Below the pieces are notes generated by a model. That model was given only the letters and a program-made list of their open reading frames with translations, searched no databases and was not told the DNA's origin. 35,781 nt of DNA from Acetobacter cerevisiae (GTDB lineage Bacteria > Pseudomonadota > Alphaproteobacteria > Acetobacterales > Acetobacteraceae): assembly GCF_001580535.1 (NCBI RefSeq), contig NZ_LHZA01000129.1, positions 1-35,781 of the forward strand. The letters run 5' to 3'. Position 1 is the stretch's first letter; the number at the start of each line of letters is the position of its first letter. Both the position numbers and the translations under genes were made by a program. Positions 25,284 to 33,706 of this stretch are shown one piece after another.

Positions 25284-25710
25284 GAAAACCGTAGCAACCC
25301 TGACGCAGAAAGCGCTGGCGGCTCGTAGCAATGCTTACGCGCCCTATTCCCGTTTCCTCGTGGGCGCCGCCTTAATCACAGAAGACGGTCAGGTTTTTTC
25401 CGGCTGCAATGTTGAGAACGCGGCCTATCCGGAAGGCGTGTGTGCGGAAGCCGGGGCGATTTCCGCCATGATCGCCGCAGGCGGGTCCCGCAAAATTGCA
25501 ACGATTATGGTCGCTGGCAAAGGACCTGCCCCCTGTTTGCCGTGTGGTGGGTGCCGCCAGAAAATCCGTGAATTTGCAACGCAGAGAACCTGCGTTCTGG
25601 TAGTGGATGAAAACGGCACAGAGTTGTTTAAAGACGACCTTCATGCCCTCCTCCCCCATTCTTTCGGCCCTGAAAACCTTGAGACCGGATCTGACAAAAA
25701 CCCGGCCTGA
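25276..25710 (+). CDS. cdd: cytidine deaminase
   Basis: This is a homotetrameric-type cytidine deaminase of 144 aa. YAPYSRFLVGAALITEDG and FSGCNVENAAYPEGVCAEAGAI hold the substrate-binding NxE and the first zinc ligand with catalytic Glu (CAE). PCLPCGGCRQKIREF supplies the other zinc cysteines. It converts cytidine and deoxycytidine to uridine forms. ATG 25276 lies inside the end of the deoxyribosyltransferase gene. A longer in-frame start is possible but lacks the normal N-terminus. Confidence 0.95.
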   Translation: MDEKTVATLTQKALAARSNAYAPYSRFLVGAALITEDGQVFSGCNVENAAYPEGVCAEAGAISAMIAAGGSRKIATIMVAGKGPAPCLPCGGCRQKIREFATQRTCVLVVDENGTELFKDDLHALLPHSFGPENLETGSDKNPA

Positions 25711-25746
25711 CGCGCATTACCAGATAGACTTTTGCAGGAATTCCGC

Positions 25747-26676
25747 ATGAAGATCATTATCGATACAGACCCCGGGCAGGATGATGCGCTCACCATCCTG
25801 CTGGCCCTCGCCAGCCCGGAAATTGAACTTCTGGGTGTGACGACGGTTGCCGGGAACGTGCCAGTTGCGCAAACAACTGAAAACGCCATCAAGACTCTTG
25901 ATCTTGCAGGCCGCACGGATATTCCCGTGCACGCAGGGGCAGATCGCCCCCTCATTCGCCCCGGTGTGACAGCAACGCATGTGCATGGCAAGACCGGGTT
26001 TGAAGGGGTTGATCTGCCCCCGCCGAGCCGCGAGGCAACACCCGGCCATGCCGTTGATTTCATTATCCGCACGGTTATGGAAAACCCGCCGGGTAGCATA
26101 ACACTTTGCACAATCGGACCGCTGACCAATATTGCTCTGGCACTCGCCAAAGAGCCTGCCCTGCGTGAGCGGATTGGGCAAATTGTCATGATGAGCTGTG
26201 CGTTTTCCGAAGTTGGGAATATTACCCCCACCGGGGAATTTAATATCTATGTGGACCCGCATGCTGCACGGATGGTGTTTGACTCCGGTGTGAAGATTGT
26301 CGTGTTCCCGCTGGATGTCACGCATCAGCTCCACACCAGCAAGGCGCGCCTTGAGCGTATTGAAGCCATCCCCAACCGGATTGGCCCGATTGTGGCTGCG
26401 TGGCTGCGGTTTGAAAAACGCTTTGAAGCCACAAAATATGGCACAGATGGCGGCCCGCTGCATGACCCCAACACCGTGCTCTGGCTGCTCAAACCAGAAC
26501 TCTACCGTGGCCGTCAGGTTAATGTGGAAATTGAGACCGACAGCGCGCTAACGCTGGGTATGAGCGTGGTGGACTGGTGGGGCATTACCGACAAAAAGAA
26601 AAATGCCTTGTTCATGCGGGAAGTTGACGTGGACGGCGTATACGATCTGATTATCGAACGCCTGTCTGCCCTGTAA
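25747..26676 (+). CDS. inosine-uridine preferring nucleoside hydrolase
   Basis: This is a nucleoside N-ribohydrolase of 309 aa. The calcium-binding signature DTDPGQDDAL is at the N-terminus (residues 6-15), and TVAGNVPVAQTTENA and the C-terminal histidine/aspartate block DGGPLHDPNTVLW complete the active site. It splits ribonucleosides to base and ribose in the cytoplasm; it could correspond to a Rih enzyme, but I cannot assign which. ATG 25747 is preceded by AGGAATTCCGC. It lies 36 bases after cdd, as the third gene of the plus-strand group. Confidence 0.93.
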   Translation: MKIIIDTDPGQDDALTILLALASPEIELLGVTTVAGNVPVAQTTENAIKTLDLAGRTDIPVHAGADRPLIRPGVTATHVHGKTGFEGVDLPPPSREATPGHAVDFIIRTVMENPPGSITLCTIGPLTNIALALAKEPALRERIGQIVMMSCAFSEVGNITPTGEFNIYVDPHAARMVFDSGVKIVVFPLDVTHQLHTSKARLERIEAIPNRIGPIVAAWLRFEKRFEATKYGTDGGPLHDPNTVLWLLKPELYRGRQVNVEIETDSALTLGMSVVDWWGITDKKKNALFMREVDVDGVYDLIIERLSAL

Positions 26677-26686
26677 CACAGCTCTG

Positions 26687-26711
26687 GTCGGAGCATAGAC
26701 CACGCTCCGGC
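26687..26711. terminator. hairpin between convergent genes, possible terminator
   Basis: An eight-pair stem, GTCGGAGC and GCTCCGGC (one G-U pair), has a nine-base loop and lies between the convergent nucleoside hydrolase and purine nucleoside permease genes. There is no clear T run on either side. Confidence 0.35.
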
Positions 26712-26760
26712 CTGCCTTATCAAACACCCGACAAAATCACCAAAAAACGCAATACATCCC

Positions 26761-27840
26761 TCACGGCGCTGTTGTGGCAACCGAGGGAATCTGCGTGCGG
26801 TAGCGGTCCCAATGCGCGACGAGTTCAGCAATGACCGAAGCGCCTGCGCGTTCGTTATTATCAAAAGCGACCACCTGCCCCGGCCCTTCATCCCCCATGG
26901 ATTGCGTAATGGACATATGGGGCGGCGGCATGCTGAAGTTGCTTCCTGAACGCAAAACCATGACCCTCTGCGGGTCAATCACGCCAAAGCGCGCCAGCAC
27001 GCGCATTTCCACCTGATTGGTCTGGCTTTCTTCATTGGTCATAACAAACTGACCCTTATTTCTGGTCCACAGACGCACCCAGTCCTCCGCCCATGTATTG
27101 CGCTGCGCCCCATGCCAGTAGCGGAGTGCGCCTAATGTTTCGCCTTCCAGAATAGCAGGCGGCTTCTGGGCATTCGGATACCCTGCCCACTGCGCCCGAC
27201 GCTCAGCCAGAGCAGGATCATCCCGCAGAGGCGTCGTGCGGCTAATGGTATAAGCCCAGTGCTCCAGTCCACGATTCAGCGGATAAGCTTTTGTCAGTTC
27301 ATCAACATCCGTCACAGACCCATAATGGTTGGGGTCACTGGGGAGCGTGTTGGGTTTATCGGCACCAATCGCATACAGGCCATAAGGCCAGCCTTTGGGA
27401 ATTGTGCGATCATCTATTTCACGCAGTGCATCTCCATCCACAACCCAGCGCGCCCATGCGACACTGCCTGCTGAGGCCACGTTCGGATTGACCCCGGAAA
27501 TACCGGTAAAAATCCAGTATGTATGATGAAGGTCAAAATGCGGATCAAGCGCCAGTGCTGCAAGGTCTGTCACCCCGTCCTTTAAAACAAGGCCATACAC
27601 CCCATCCGTGTTGCTCCGCAGAATCTGGGTCGGAATACCAGCGACCGGCATACGCTTGTCCATATGCAAACGCTCAACCCAGAACTGATATTCTCCCGGA
27701 GCGTCCCCGGTGTCCGCACCATTTTCCCACCCGGCAACCACAATCACTTTTGGTTCCAGACGGGGCGCAGCTGTTGCAACAGAGCATGGTGCAACAGCAG
27801 TTGTGACCGCCAGCCCGCAGCATAAGGCAAGAGCTTTCAT
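26761..27840 (-). CDS. purine nucleoside permease (NUP family), secreted
   Basis: This 359-aa protein has an N-terminal signal peptide (MKALALCCGLAVTTAVAP to about TAA). The mature part begins RLEPKVIVVAGWENGADTGD and contains HHTYWIFTGISGVNPNVASAGSV in pieces, then VMTNEESQ and LRSGSNFSMPPP, all characteristic of the NUP family named after a yeast purine nucleoside permease. The fold resembles nucleoside phosphorylases, so a periplasmic binding or cleaving role is as likely as transport. In-frame start codons also exist at 27852 (ATG) and 27858 (TTG); 27840 is preferred because GGA lies seven bases upstream. It adds purines to the neighbouring nucleoside genes. Confidence 0.85.
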   Translation of the reverse strand: MKALALCCGLAVTTAVAPCSVATAAPRLEPKVIVVAGWENGADTGDAPGEYQFWVERLHMDKRMPVAGIPTQILRSNTDGVYGLVLKDGVTDLAALALDPHFDLHHTYWIFTGISGVNPNVASAGSVAWARWVVDGDALREIDDRTIPKGWPYGLYAIGADKPNTLPSDPNHYGSVTDVDELTKAYPLNRGLEHWAYTISRTTPLRDDPALAERRAQWAGYPNAQKPPAILEGETLGALRYWHGAQRNTWAEDWVRLWTRNKGQFVMTNEESQTNQVEMRVLARFGVIDPQRVMVLRSGSNFSMPPPHMSITQSMGDEGPGQVVAFDNNERAGASVIAELVAHWDRYRTQIPSVATTAP

Positions 27841-27889
27841 TGTTTGATCCATACTCAAGAGACACTTTTTAGAGAATATTATGGTCTGA

Positions 27890-27920
27890 GACGGTATTTC
27901 GGAGAGCCCAAAATACCGTC
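27890..27920. terminator. strong hairpin downstream of pepN, possible terminator
   Basis: A perfect ten-base-pair stem, GACGGTATTT and AAATACCGTC, encloses 11 bases. The T tract (TTTTA) is on the plus-strand side, although both flanking genes are on the minus strand. It separates the aminopeptidase from the permease gene. Confidence 0.5.
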
Positions 27921-27975
27921 TTTTATCCGCATCAAAGTGCAGGAGAGCTAGCCCCTGCCCTATGGCAACCAGCGT

Positions 27976-30609
27976 TTAGTGCTGCGCACCCAGCCATGTC
28001 TTGAGCTGGGACTGAGCAGCCTGCATGGCCTCCTTACGCGCCCCGATTTCACTCAGGGCTTTTGCCGTAGCAATTTTACCACCCGTCGTTTTGCTGGAAG
28101 ACGGGTCTGCTTCAAGCGCCTGCGCTACGTCCGGATTGTCAGAATAGGCGGCAATCTGCGAAAGGAACCCATCCTGAGACCATGGGGCAAGATGCGTTCT
28201 GATTTCAGCCTCATGCTGCTTGACCAGCTGCCAGACCAGATCCGGGTTTTCGCTCTCATCCGCCACACGGGCCAGTGCCATGGCAATACGTCCGTTGGGA
28301 ATAGCGCCGCTGTAAGCCAGTGCGACGTTTTTCTCAATCAGAGTCGGATTGGTCGCCGCTGCCAGCGCATTGAACAGACGCAGCTTGACCTCTGTCGCCT
28401 GCGTGGTGCGAACTTTTTCAGCCATGACCTTATAGGTTTTCTCATCTGCGTGCGTCATGGCAATACGCGCCACAACACCGACCAGATCAGGCTTTAAAGA
28501 TGCCGGATCAGCCTGCCAGCGGGCAAAGCGCTTCCCTGCTTCCGCCACCACTGCCGGATCTTCAAACCTGCCGAGCACAGAAATAACGGACGGACGCAGC
28601 ATGGTATCCAGCACGTTTTCATCCGCTTTCTGGTCCCAGCCCAGACGCGCCAGAACAGGTGTGAGCTGCTTACGGGCGTAGGCGCGGAAGGTTGCGCGGT
28701 CCCGGCTGCCTTTCAGATACTGGTCCAGCGTTTCAAACCGGCCAATAATTTCCTGAAGAACAGCAATATCGCTTTCCTGCGCGGAGAGCAGGCTGTCCGC
28801 CAGATCCATATAAGCAGAAAGTGGGGCCTGCCCGGAACGGAACAGGGCGAACTGGTCCCCCAGCAGGTTGGCTCTGTCCACGGGTGCGAAATGCGTTGCA
28901 TTTTTCAGCAGGGATGCGAAGGCCGGTGCATTGTACTGCACGCGATAATAGCCGCTTTCTCCCAGATTCAGCTTGAGCGGTGCATCACACCCCACAACGC
29001 TGAGCGTCTGCGGCGCTTTACCCAGAACCAGCTTTTGTGTCGCCAGACCCGGGCCACCCGCCACAACAGGCACCATCCATGTCTGGGCCGCCGGATGCGG
29101 GTCATGAATAGTAAAGCGGCTTCGTGTCAGGGTATAAACCGTTTTGCCAGCCTTACAGGCAGACGCCACATTGACCAGTGGAATACCAGGCTGTTCGGTA
29201 AAGCTGCGAGCGACAGGGCCAACATCCAGACCGGATGTTTTAGACAGCGCCTGCCACAAATCCTGACTGGTGGTGCTGCTATAGGCGTGGGACTTCATGT
29301 AAAGACGCATCCCGTCACGGAAATGGTCTTCACCCAGCCAGCCTTCCAGCATGCGGATAACCAGTTCACCCTTGCCGTAACTGATGCTGTCAAAAGCCGA
29401 GTTGGCTTCACTCACATTATGAATGGTCTGCTGGATGGGGTGCGTGGATGGCAGGGCGTCCGTGCCCATGGTTTCCTCACGCGTTTCATGCTGACGCGGC
29501 CAGATGTCCCAGTCCGGGTTCATCTTGTCCGTTGCCTTGATCTCCATCCAGGAGGCAAAGCCTTCATTCAGCCAGATATTGTCCCACCAGCCCATGGTCA
29601 CGAGGTCACCCGACCACTGATGCGCCATTTCATGCGCGACAACTTCATAAATCAGCTCGCGCGTGCGCGGTGTACTGTTTTTAGGGTCAAACAGCAGGAC
29701 GTTGTCGATATAAGTCAGCAAGCCCCAGTTTTCCATCGCGCCGGCCTGATAGTTCCCGGGAATGGCTACCATGTCCATTTTGGGAAGAGGATATTTCACG
29801 CCAAAATAGCTGTTGTAATAAGGAAGAATTTTTTCTGAGGCATGCAGGGCATACTCTCCCTGCCCTTCCAGGCCGGACGGTGCATAAACGCCCAGCGGCG
29901 TGCCATCCGCCTGCCCCTGCACGGACTTCATATCCCCTGCAACCAGCGCCAGCAGATAGGTGGACATCCGCGGCGTTGTAGCAAAGGAGACGCGCTTCTG
30001 GCTCGTGCCCTCCGGCGTGCTCTGCGTCACCGGCATGTTGCTGACGGCAACAGCCTCTTTAGGCAGCGTGACATTTAGCTGGAAGGTTGCCTTAAAGGCC
30101 GGCTCATCCCAGCCGGGGAACATGCGGCGGGCATCGGCCACTTCAAACTGCGTGACCAGCATCCGCTTTGTCTCGCCGGAAGGGGCTGTGTAGTCATCCA
30201 CATAAATGCCGTTCGGCGTCTTCAGGATCGGCCCGGAATAGGTGATGACCAGCGTATGCGCACCTTTGCTGACCTTGGCCGGAAAATGCAGGGTCGCGGT
30301 CTCGGCCGCATCGTCCTGCGTAATGGTGGCCTTCACGCCATTATCCAGAACAGCCTCGGCCAGATGCAGGCCTGCCTGATTGAGGGTGACATCCGTTGTG
30401 GGGGTGCGCACATCAACCTGAATGGTTTCCTGCCCGGCCAGTTTCAGGTTGTCTATATCTGTTGAGATATTGATACCGTAAGAGACAGGCACAACAGTTT
30501 TTGGCAACTGCCCCCCGGCGCGCTGGAAGGAGAACACCTGTTCCGCACAGACCGGGCCAGCCAGCGGCAGCCCCGCCAGCAGGGTTGTCAAAGTCAGAAG
30601 CCGACGCAT
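27976..30609 (-). CDS. M1-family metalloaminopeptidase (aminopeptidase N type), exported
   Basis: This zinc aminopeptidase of 877 aa has a signal peptide (MRRLLTLTTLLAGLPLAGPVCA), so it acts in the periplasm or outside. The exopeptidase motif GAMEN is present (QAGAMENWGLLTY), and HEMAHQW with NEGFA 18 residues later gives the HExxH-x18-E zinc site. An N-terminal beta-saddle domain precedes it, and a helical ERAP1-like C-terminal domain follows (DRANLLGDQFALFRSGQ onward). It removes N-terminal residues from peptides. AGGAGA precedes the ATG. It is divergent from the nitrate transporter gene. Confidence 0.93.
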   Translation of the reverse strand: MRRLLTLTTLLAGLPLAGPVCAEQVFSFQRAGGQLPKTVVPVSYGINISTDIDNLKLAGQETIQVDVRTPTTDVTLNQAGLHLAEAVLDNGVKATITQDDAAETATLHFPAKVSKGAHTLVITYSGPILKTPNGIYVDDYTAPSGETKRMLVTQFEVADARRMFPGWDEPAFKATFQLNVTLPKEAVAVSNMPVTQSTPEGTSQKRVSFATTPRMSTYLLALVAGDMKSVQGQADGTPLGVYAPSGLEGQGEYALHASEKILPYYNSYFGVKYPLPKMDMVAIPGNYQAGAMENWGLLTYIDNVLLFDPKNSTPRTRELIYEVVAHEMAHQWSGDLVTMGWWDNIWLNEGFASWMEIKATDKMNPDWDIWPRQHETREETMGTDALPSTHPIQQTIHNVSEANSAFDSISYGKGELVIRMLEGWLGEDHFRDGMRLYMKSHAYSSTTSQDLWQALSKTSGLDVGPVARSFTEQPGIPLVNVASACKAGKTVYTLTRSRFTIHDPHPAAQTWMVPVVAGGPGLATQKLVLGKAPQTLSVVGCDAPLKLNLGESGYYRVQYNAPAFASLLKNATHFAPVDRANLLGDQFALFRSGQAPLSAYMDLADSLLSAQESDIAVLQEIIGRFETLDQYLKGSRDRATFRAYARKQLTPVLARLGWDQKADENVLDTMLRPSVISVLGRFEDPAVVAEAGKRFARWQADPASLKPDLVGVVARIAMTHADEKTYKVMAEKVRTTQATEVKLRLFNALAAATNPTLIEKNVALAYSGAIPNGRIAMALARVADESENPDLVWQLVKQHEAEIRTHLAPWSQDGFLSQIAAYSDNPDVAQALEADPSSSKTTGGKIATAKALSEIGARKEAMQAAQSQLKTWLGAQH

Positions 30610-30652
30610 GCCATAATTCTCCTAAAAATCCGTTTATCTTTTCGAAATCATT

Positions 30653-30681
30653 TTGACTTCGGATTATTCCGATCCTACTAT
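30653..30681 (+). promoter_or_regulatory. sigma70-like promoter of the nitrate cluster with an internal palindrome
   Basis: TTGACT at 30653-30658 and TACTAT at 30676-30681 are 17 bases apart. The spacer contains the perfect inverted repeat TCGGA-TTAT-TCCGA at 30659-30672, a candidate operator. It lies in the divergent pepN/transporter region, about 155 bases before the transporter start. Confidence 0.45.
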
Positions 30682-30836
30682 CTTAATATATTCACCATTC
30701 CGTCAACGGCGGCGGGGTGGCACGGCGCCTTATCCAAAGGCAGAGACGGCACACAGGGCGGATCAACGGCGGTTCGCTGGCTCATGGGAGCGATGGTTTT
30801 CCGCGCGGAACTGGCGGGCCATCTGGAAGACGTTCT

Positions 30837-32021
30837 GTGGATAAAGGGTTCCTCAAAGCCGGCCATACCCCGACGCTCATCGCCGCTTTCCTGTATTTTG
30901 ATGTCTCCTTTATGGTCTGGGTTCTGCTCGGGCCACTGGGCATTTCCATCGCGCATGACCTGCACCTGAATGCAGGCCAGAAGGGCCTGCTGGTCGCCAC
31001 CCCTGTTCTGGCAGGGGCAGGCTTACGCGTGCTGGCAGGCGCACTGGTTGATCTCTTCGGCCCCCGCCGCGTCGCCATTGGCGCGCAGATCAGCGTTATT
31101 CTCGGCCTGTGGCTGACGTGGTTTCTGGCCCCACACACCTACGCCAGCATGTTCTGGGTCGCACTGGTGCTGGGCATTGCCGGAGCCTCCTTCGCCATTG
31201 CGCTGCCGCTGGCCTCCGTATGGTATCCGCCGCGCTATCAGGGCACCGCGCTGGGCATTGCCAGGGCGGGGAATTCCGGCACAGCGCTTGCCTCCCTGTT
31301 TGCCCCCGGTCTGGCCGCCATGATGGGCTGGCTGAATGTGCTGGGGCTGGCCACCATTCCGCTCATTATCGTGCTGATTACCTTCCTGTTTCTGGCACGG
31401 GAGCCTGCCGCCCGCCCCACCATGCCCAGCCTTGCCGCATGGGGGCCGATTTTGAAATCCGGTGGCTGCTGGGCGCTGATGTTTTTCTACAGCGTCACCT
31501 TTGGCGGCTTTGTCGGGCTGGCTGCCTTCCTGACCATTTATTTTAATGACCAGTATCACCTGCCCCCCGCCATTGCCGGGGCCTGCACCGCTTTTGTGGT
31601 GTTTGCGGGCTCCTTCATCCGTCCGGTGGGCGGGGCAATGGCAGACCGCGTGGGCGGCACAAAGGCGCTGATGCTGCTTTACGGGCTCGCCGGGGTCATA
31701 TTCCTGCTGATCGCAACCGGCCTGCCGTCTGTCTATCTGGCATTCGGCGCGTTCTTTCTGGGCATGCTCACACTGGGTCTTGGCAACGGGGCCGTGTTCC
31801 AGCTGGTGCCCATCCGCTTCCCACAGCAGGTTGGCATTCTGACAGGACTTGTGGGTATGGCTGGCGGTGTCGGCGGGTTTTATCTAGCCTCGTCCCTCGG
31901 GGCCGCCCGCCAGATGACGGGCTCTTACGGACCCGGCTTTTTAACTTTCGCACTTGTCTGTCTCGTTGCATGCGGGTGCGTCACGGTGTGTCATCGCCGT
32001 TGGACGGAGAACGCTCAATGA
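30837..32021 (+). CDS. nitrate/nitrite transporter, NarK/NasA-type MFS
   Basis: This major facilitator has 394 aa from GTG 30837 and about 12 hydrophobic segments. Nitrate-porter features are visible: FDVSFMVWVLLGPLGISIA in helix 1, GLRVLAGALVDLFGPRR after helix 2, the glycine-rich GIARAGNSGTALASLFAP and the second signature GNGAVFQLVPIRFP. It brings nitrate (or exports nitrite) across the inner membrane. The frame is open 40 codons further upstream, but that part is Arg/Gly-rich, non-membrane and starts inside the promoter region, so I prefer the GTG with GGAAG before it. It overlaps the porin start by four bases (ATGA). Confidence 0.9.
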   Translation: MDKGFLKAGHTPTLIAAFLYFDVSFMVWVLLGPLGISIAHDLHLNAGQKGLLVATPVLAGAGLRVLAGALVDLFGPRRVAIGAQISVILGLWLTWFLAPHTYASMFWVALVLGIAGASFAIALPLASVWYPPRYQGTALGIARAGNSGTALASLFAPGLAAMMGWLNVLGLATIPLIIVLITFLFLAREPAARPTMPSLAAWGPILKSGGCWALMFFYSVTFGGFVGLAAFLTIYFNDQYHLPPAIAGACTAFVVFAGSFIRPVGGAMADRVGGTKALMLLYGLAGVIFLLIATGLPSVYLAFGAFFLGMLTLGLGNGAVFQLVPIRFPQQVGILTGLVGMAGGVGGFYLASSLGAARQMTGSYGPGFLTFALVCLVACGCVTVCHRRWTENAQ

Positions 32022-33565
32022 GACGTGTTATTCGCTGCTTTCAAAACTGGCGGTCAGGCAGCCTTGTTCTGAGTGTCGCCCTCACCGGCACGGCCTGGGC
32101 GGATGAGCAGACGCACCCGGCAACACAAAAGGCCGCCCCACCGGCTGCCGCTACGCCGCTGACCCCCGTGGTCCCGGTGCCTGTTCTGGTCAGCCCGGAC
32201 AAAAAGGCGATGCTGAAAGGCTCTCTCTACCATCCGGACTGGCAGATTTTTAACGCTGGCAGCAACGTCGCCTCCGGCTTTGGCGTGGTAAGCGGCTACG
32301 GTCAGACCCGGTGGTCGGAAGACTGGAGCGATCTGGCCCGCACGCCTTCAAACATTCGGAAAAATGACTGGTTCAACCGCCTGAAATATGTGCGGCTGAA
32401 TGACAGCGGTAGCATCTGGATGAGCTTTGGCGGCGAAGAACGCCTGCGCTATATTTTTGAAAATCAGCCCATGCAGGGGCAGGCGGGCAAGACCAACGCC
32501 AGCCGCGTTCTGCTGCGCAACCAATATGGGGCGGACCTGCATCTGGGTGAACATGTGCGGGCCTATGCGGAATTCCTGTATGGCGTGGCGGGTGGGTCCA
32601 ACACCTACGGCTATCAGACCGGTGCGCAGCGTGAAAGTCTGGACCTCCAGCAAGGAATTCTGGAAGTCAAAGGACGGCTACTGGGCGCTCAGATGGGGGT
32701 AATTGGCGGGCGGCAGGTCTTTCTGGATGCGCCGGTTTCCATGCAGTCCCCGCGCGATCTGACCAACGTGCAGCAAACATGGGACGGCTTCCGGGGCTAT
32801 GCTGTCTGGAACCGGTTCCGGATTGATCTGTTCGACTTCATGCAGACCAACAAGCTCCCGCAAAAGGTTTTTGCAGACGGCACTAATTACAATGCCCGCC
32901 TGTATGGTGCCTATACGTCCACCGCCCTGCCCTCTTTCCAGTTCATGGGGCAGAAAAGCCAGATGTTCGCGGATGTGTTTTTTCTGGGCTATCTGTACGG
33001 CGGCGCAGCTGCCTCCATTCCGGCGGCGGCTCCCGGCAGTGTACAGAAAGGCTCATCCCGGCGGGACAATGTGGGCATGCGGCTGTGGGGCAATGTCGGG
33101 CCTTTCAGCACCAGTCTGACCGGTATTTTTCAGGGTGGGGAATTCCGCCCGGCCAAAACAAGCCAGAGCACCCGCTCTGTGCGCGCTTATGCCGTGAATG
33201 GCAGTATTACGTACACACGCTCCGACTGGGCCGGTAAACCGGGCTTTGGTGTGCAGGGGGATCTGTTCTCCGGTGGTTCTGACCGCAGTCAGGACGGTGC
33301 CGTGGGCACGTTTTCCACCCCGTTTGTGCCGCTGCCGTATTACAATGACCTTTCACTTTCTCTCACATCCCAAAACCTGATTGGCGTTGGTCCTATCGCC
33401 AACTTTACCATGCTCCCCACCCTGCACCTTAAGCTGCACGTGCCCGTCTTCTGGCGTGCCAGCACGCAGGACGCCATTTATGGCGGGAACGGCAAAATCT
33501 ACAGCTGGCGCAATAACCTTCATGGCGGCTTTACGGGCGTGATGCCCTACACCCAGCTTTCCTAG
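32018..33565 (+). CDS. alginate-export-type outer-membrane porin, ended early by an in-frame TAG
   Basis: This 515-aa barrel protein has a signal peptide (SGSLVLSVALTGTAWA-DEQ) and a body of the alginate export family (FGGEERLRYIFENQP, LRNQYGADLHLGEHVRAYAEF, GGRQVFLDAPVSMQSPRD, DLFDFMQTNKLP). It ends at TAG 33563-33565. The same frame continues for 40 more codons to TAA at 33686-33688 and finishes in LEFKF, the aromatic C-terminal end expected of outer-membrane barrels. The TAG is therefore probably a point mutation (or an error) that removes the last strands, unless read through. ATG 32018 overlaps the transporter stop, with GGAGA upstream. A role in passing nitrate or other solutes is inferred from position. 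Confidence 0.8.
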   Translation: MRRVIRCFQNWRSGSLVLSVALTGTAWADEQTHPATQKAAPPAAATPLTPVVPVPVLVSPDKKAMLKGSLYHPDWQIFNAGSNVASGFGVVSGYGQTRWSEDWSDLARTPSNIRKNDWFNRLKYVRLNDSGSIWMSFGGEERLRYIFENQPMQGQAGKTNASRVLLRNQYGADLHLGEHVRAYAEFLYGVAGGSNTYGYQTGAQRESLDLQQGILEVKGRLLGAQMGVIGGRQVFLDAPVSMQSPRDLTNVQQTWDGFRGYAVWNRFRIDLFDFMQTNKLPQKVFADGTNYNARLYGAYTSTALPSFQFMGQKSQMFADVFFLGYLYGGAAASIPAAAPGSVQKGSSRRDNVGMRLWGNVGPFSTSLTGIFQGGEFRPAKTSQSTRSVRAYAVNGSITYTRSDWAGKPGFGVQGDLFSGGSDRSQDGAVGTFSTPFVPLPYYNDLSLSLTSQNLIGVGPIANFTMLPTLHLKLHVPVFWRASTQDAIYGGNGKIYSWRNNLHGGFTGVMPYTQLS

Positions 33566-33706
33566 AACTTTGCGCCGCACTGGGCCTGGACACACGATAT
33601 TGAAGGCATCCTGCTCTCCCGCGGGATGCGGGATGTCGGGGCCAAAGAGGGCGCGCTTTATATGCAGACGCTCGAATTCAAGTTTTAAAGGCAGGGGAGA
33701 AAACCC

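Noticed and set aside
25717-26463. 248-codon reading frame on the minus strand
   Set aside because: It is antisense to the nucleoside hydrolase, with no family resemblance.
24447-27850. GGATCAAACA shared by the leaders of the RNase T2 and purine nucleoside permease genes
   Set aside because: Ten bases that include the ribosome site can match by chance; there is no symmetry and it is not found before the other genes of the locus.
28891-29838. 315-codon reading frame on the plus strand
   Set aside because: It lies fully antisense to the M1 aminopeptidase, has no ribosome site and resembles no protein family.
30717-30836. N-terminal 40-codon extension of the nitrate transporter
   Set aside because: It is Arg/Gly-rich, lacks a ribosome site and is not transporter-like; GTG 30837 has GGAAG upstream.
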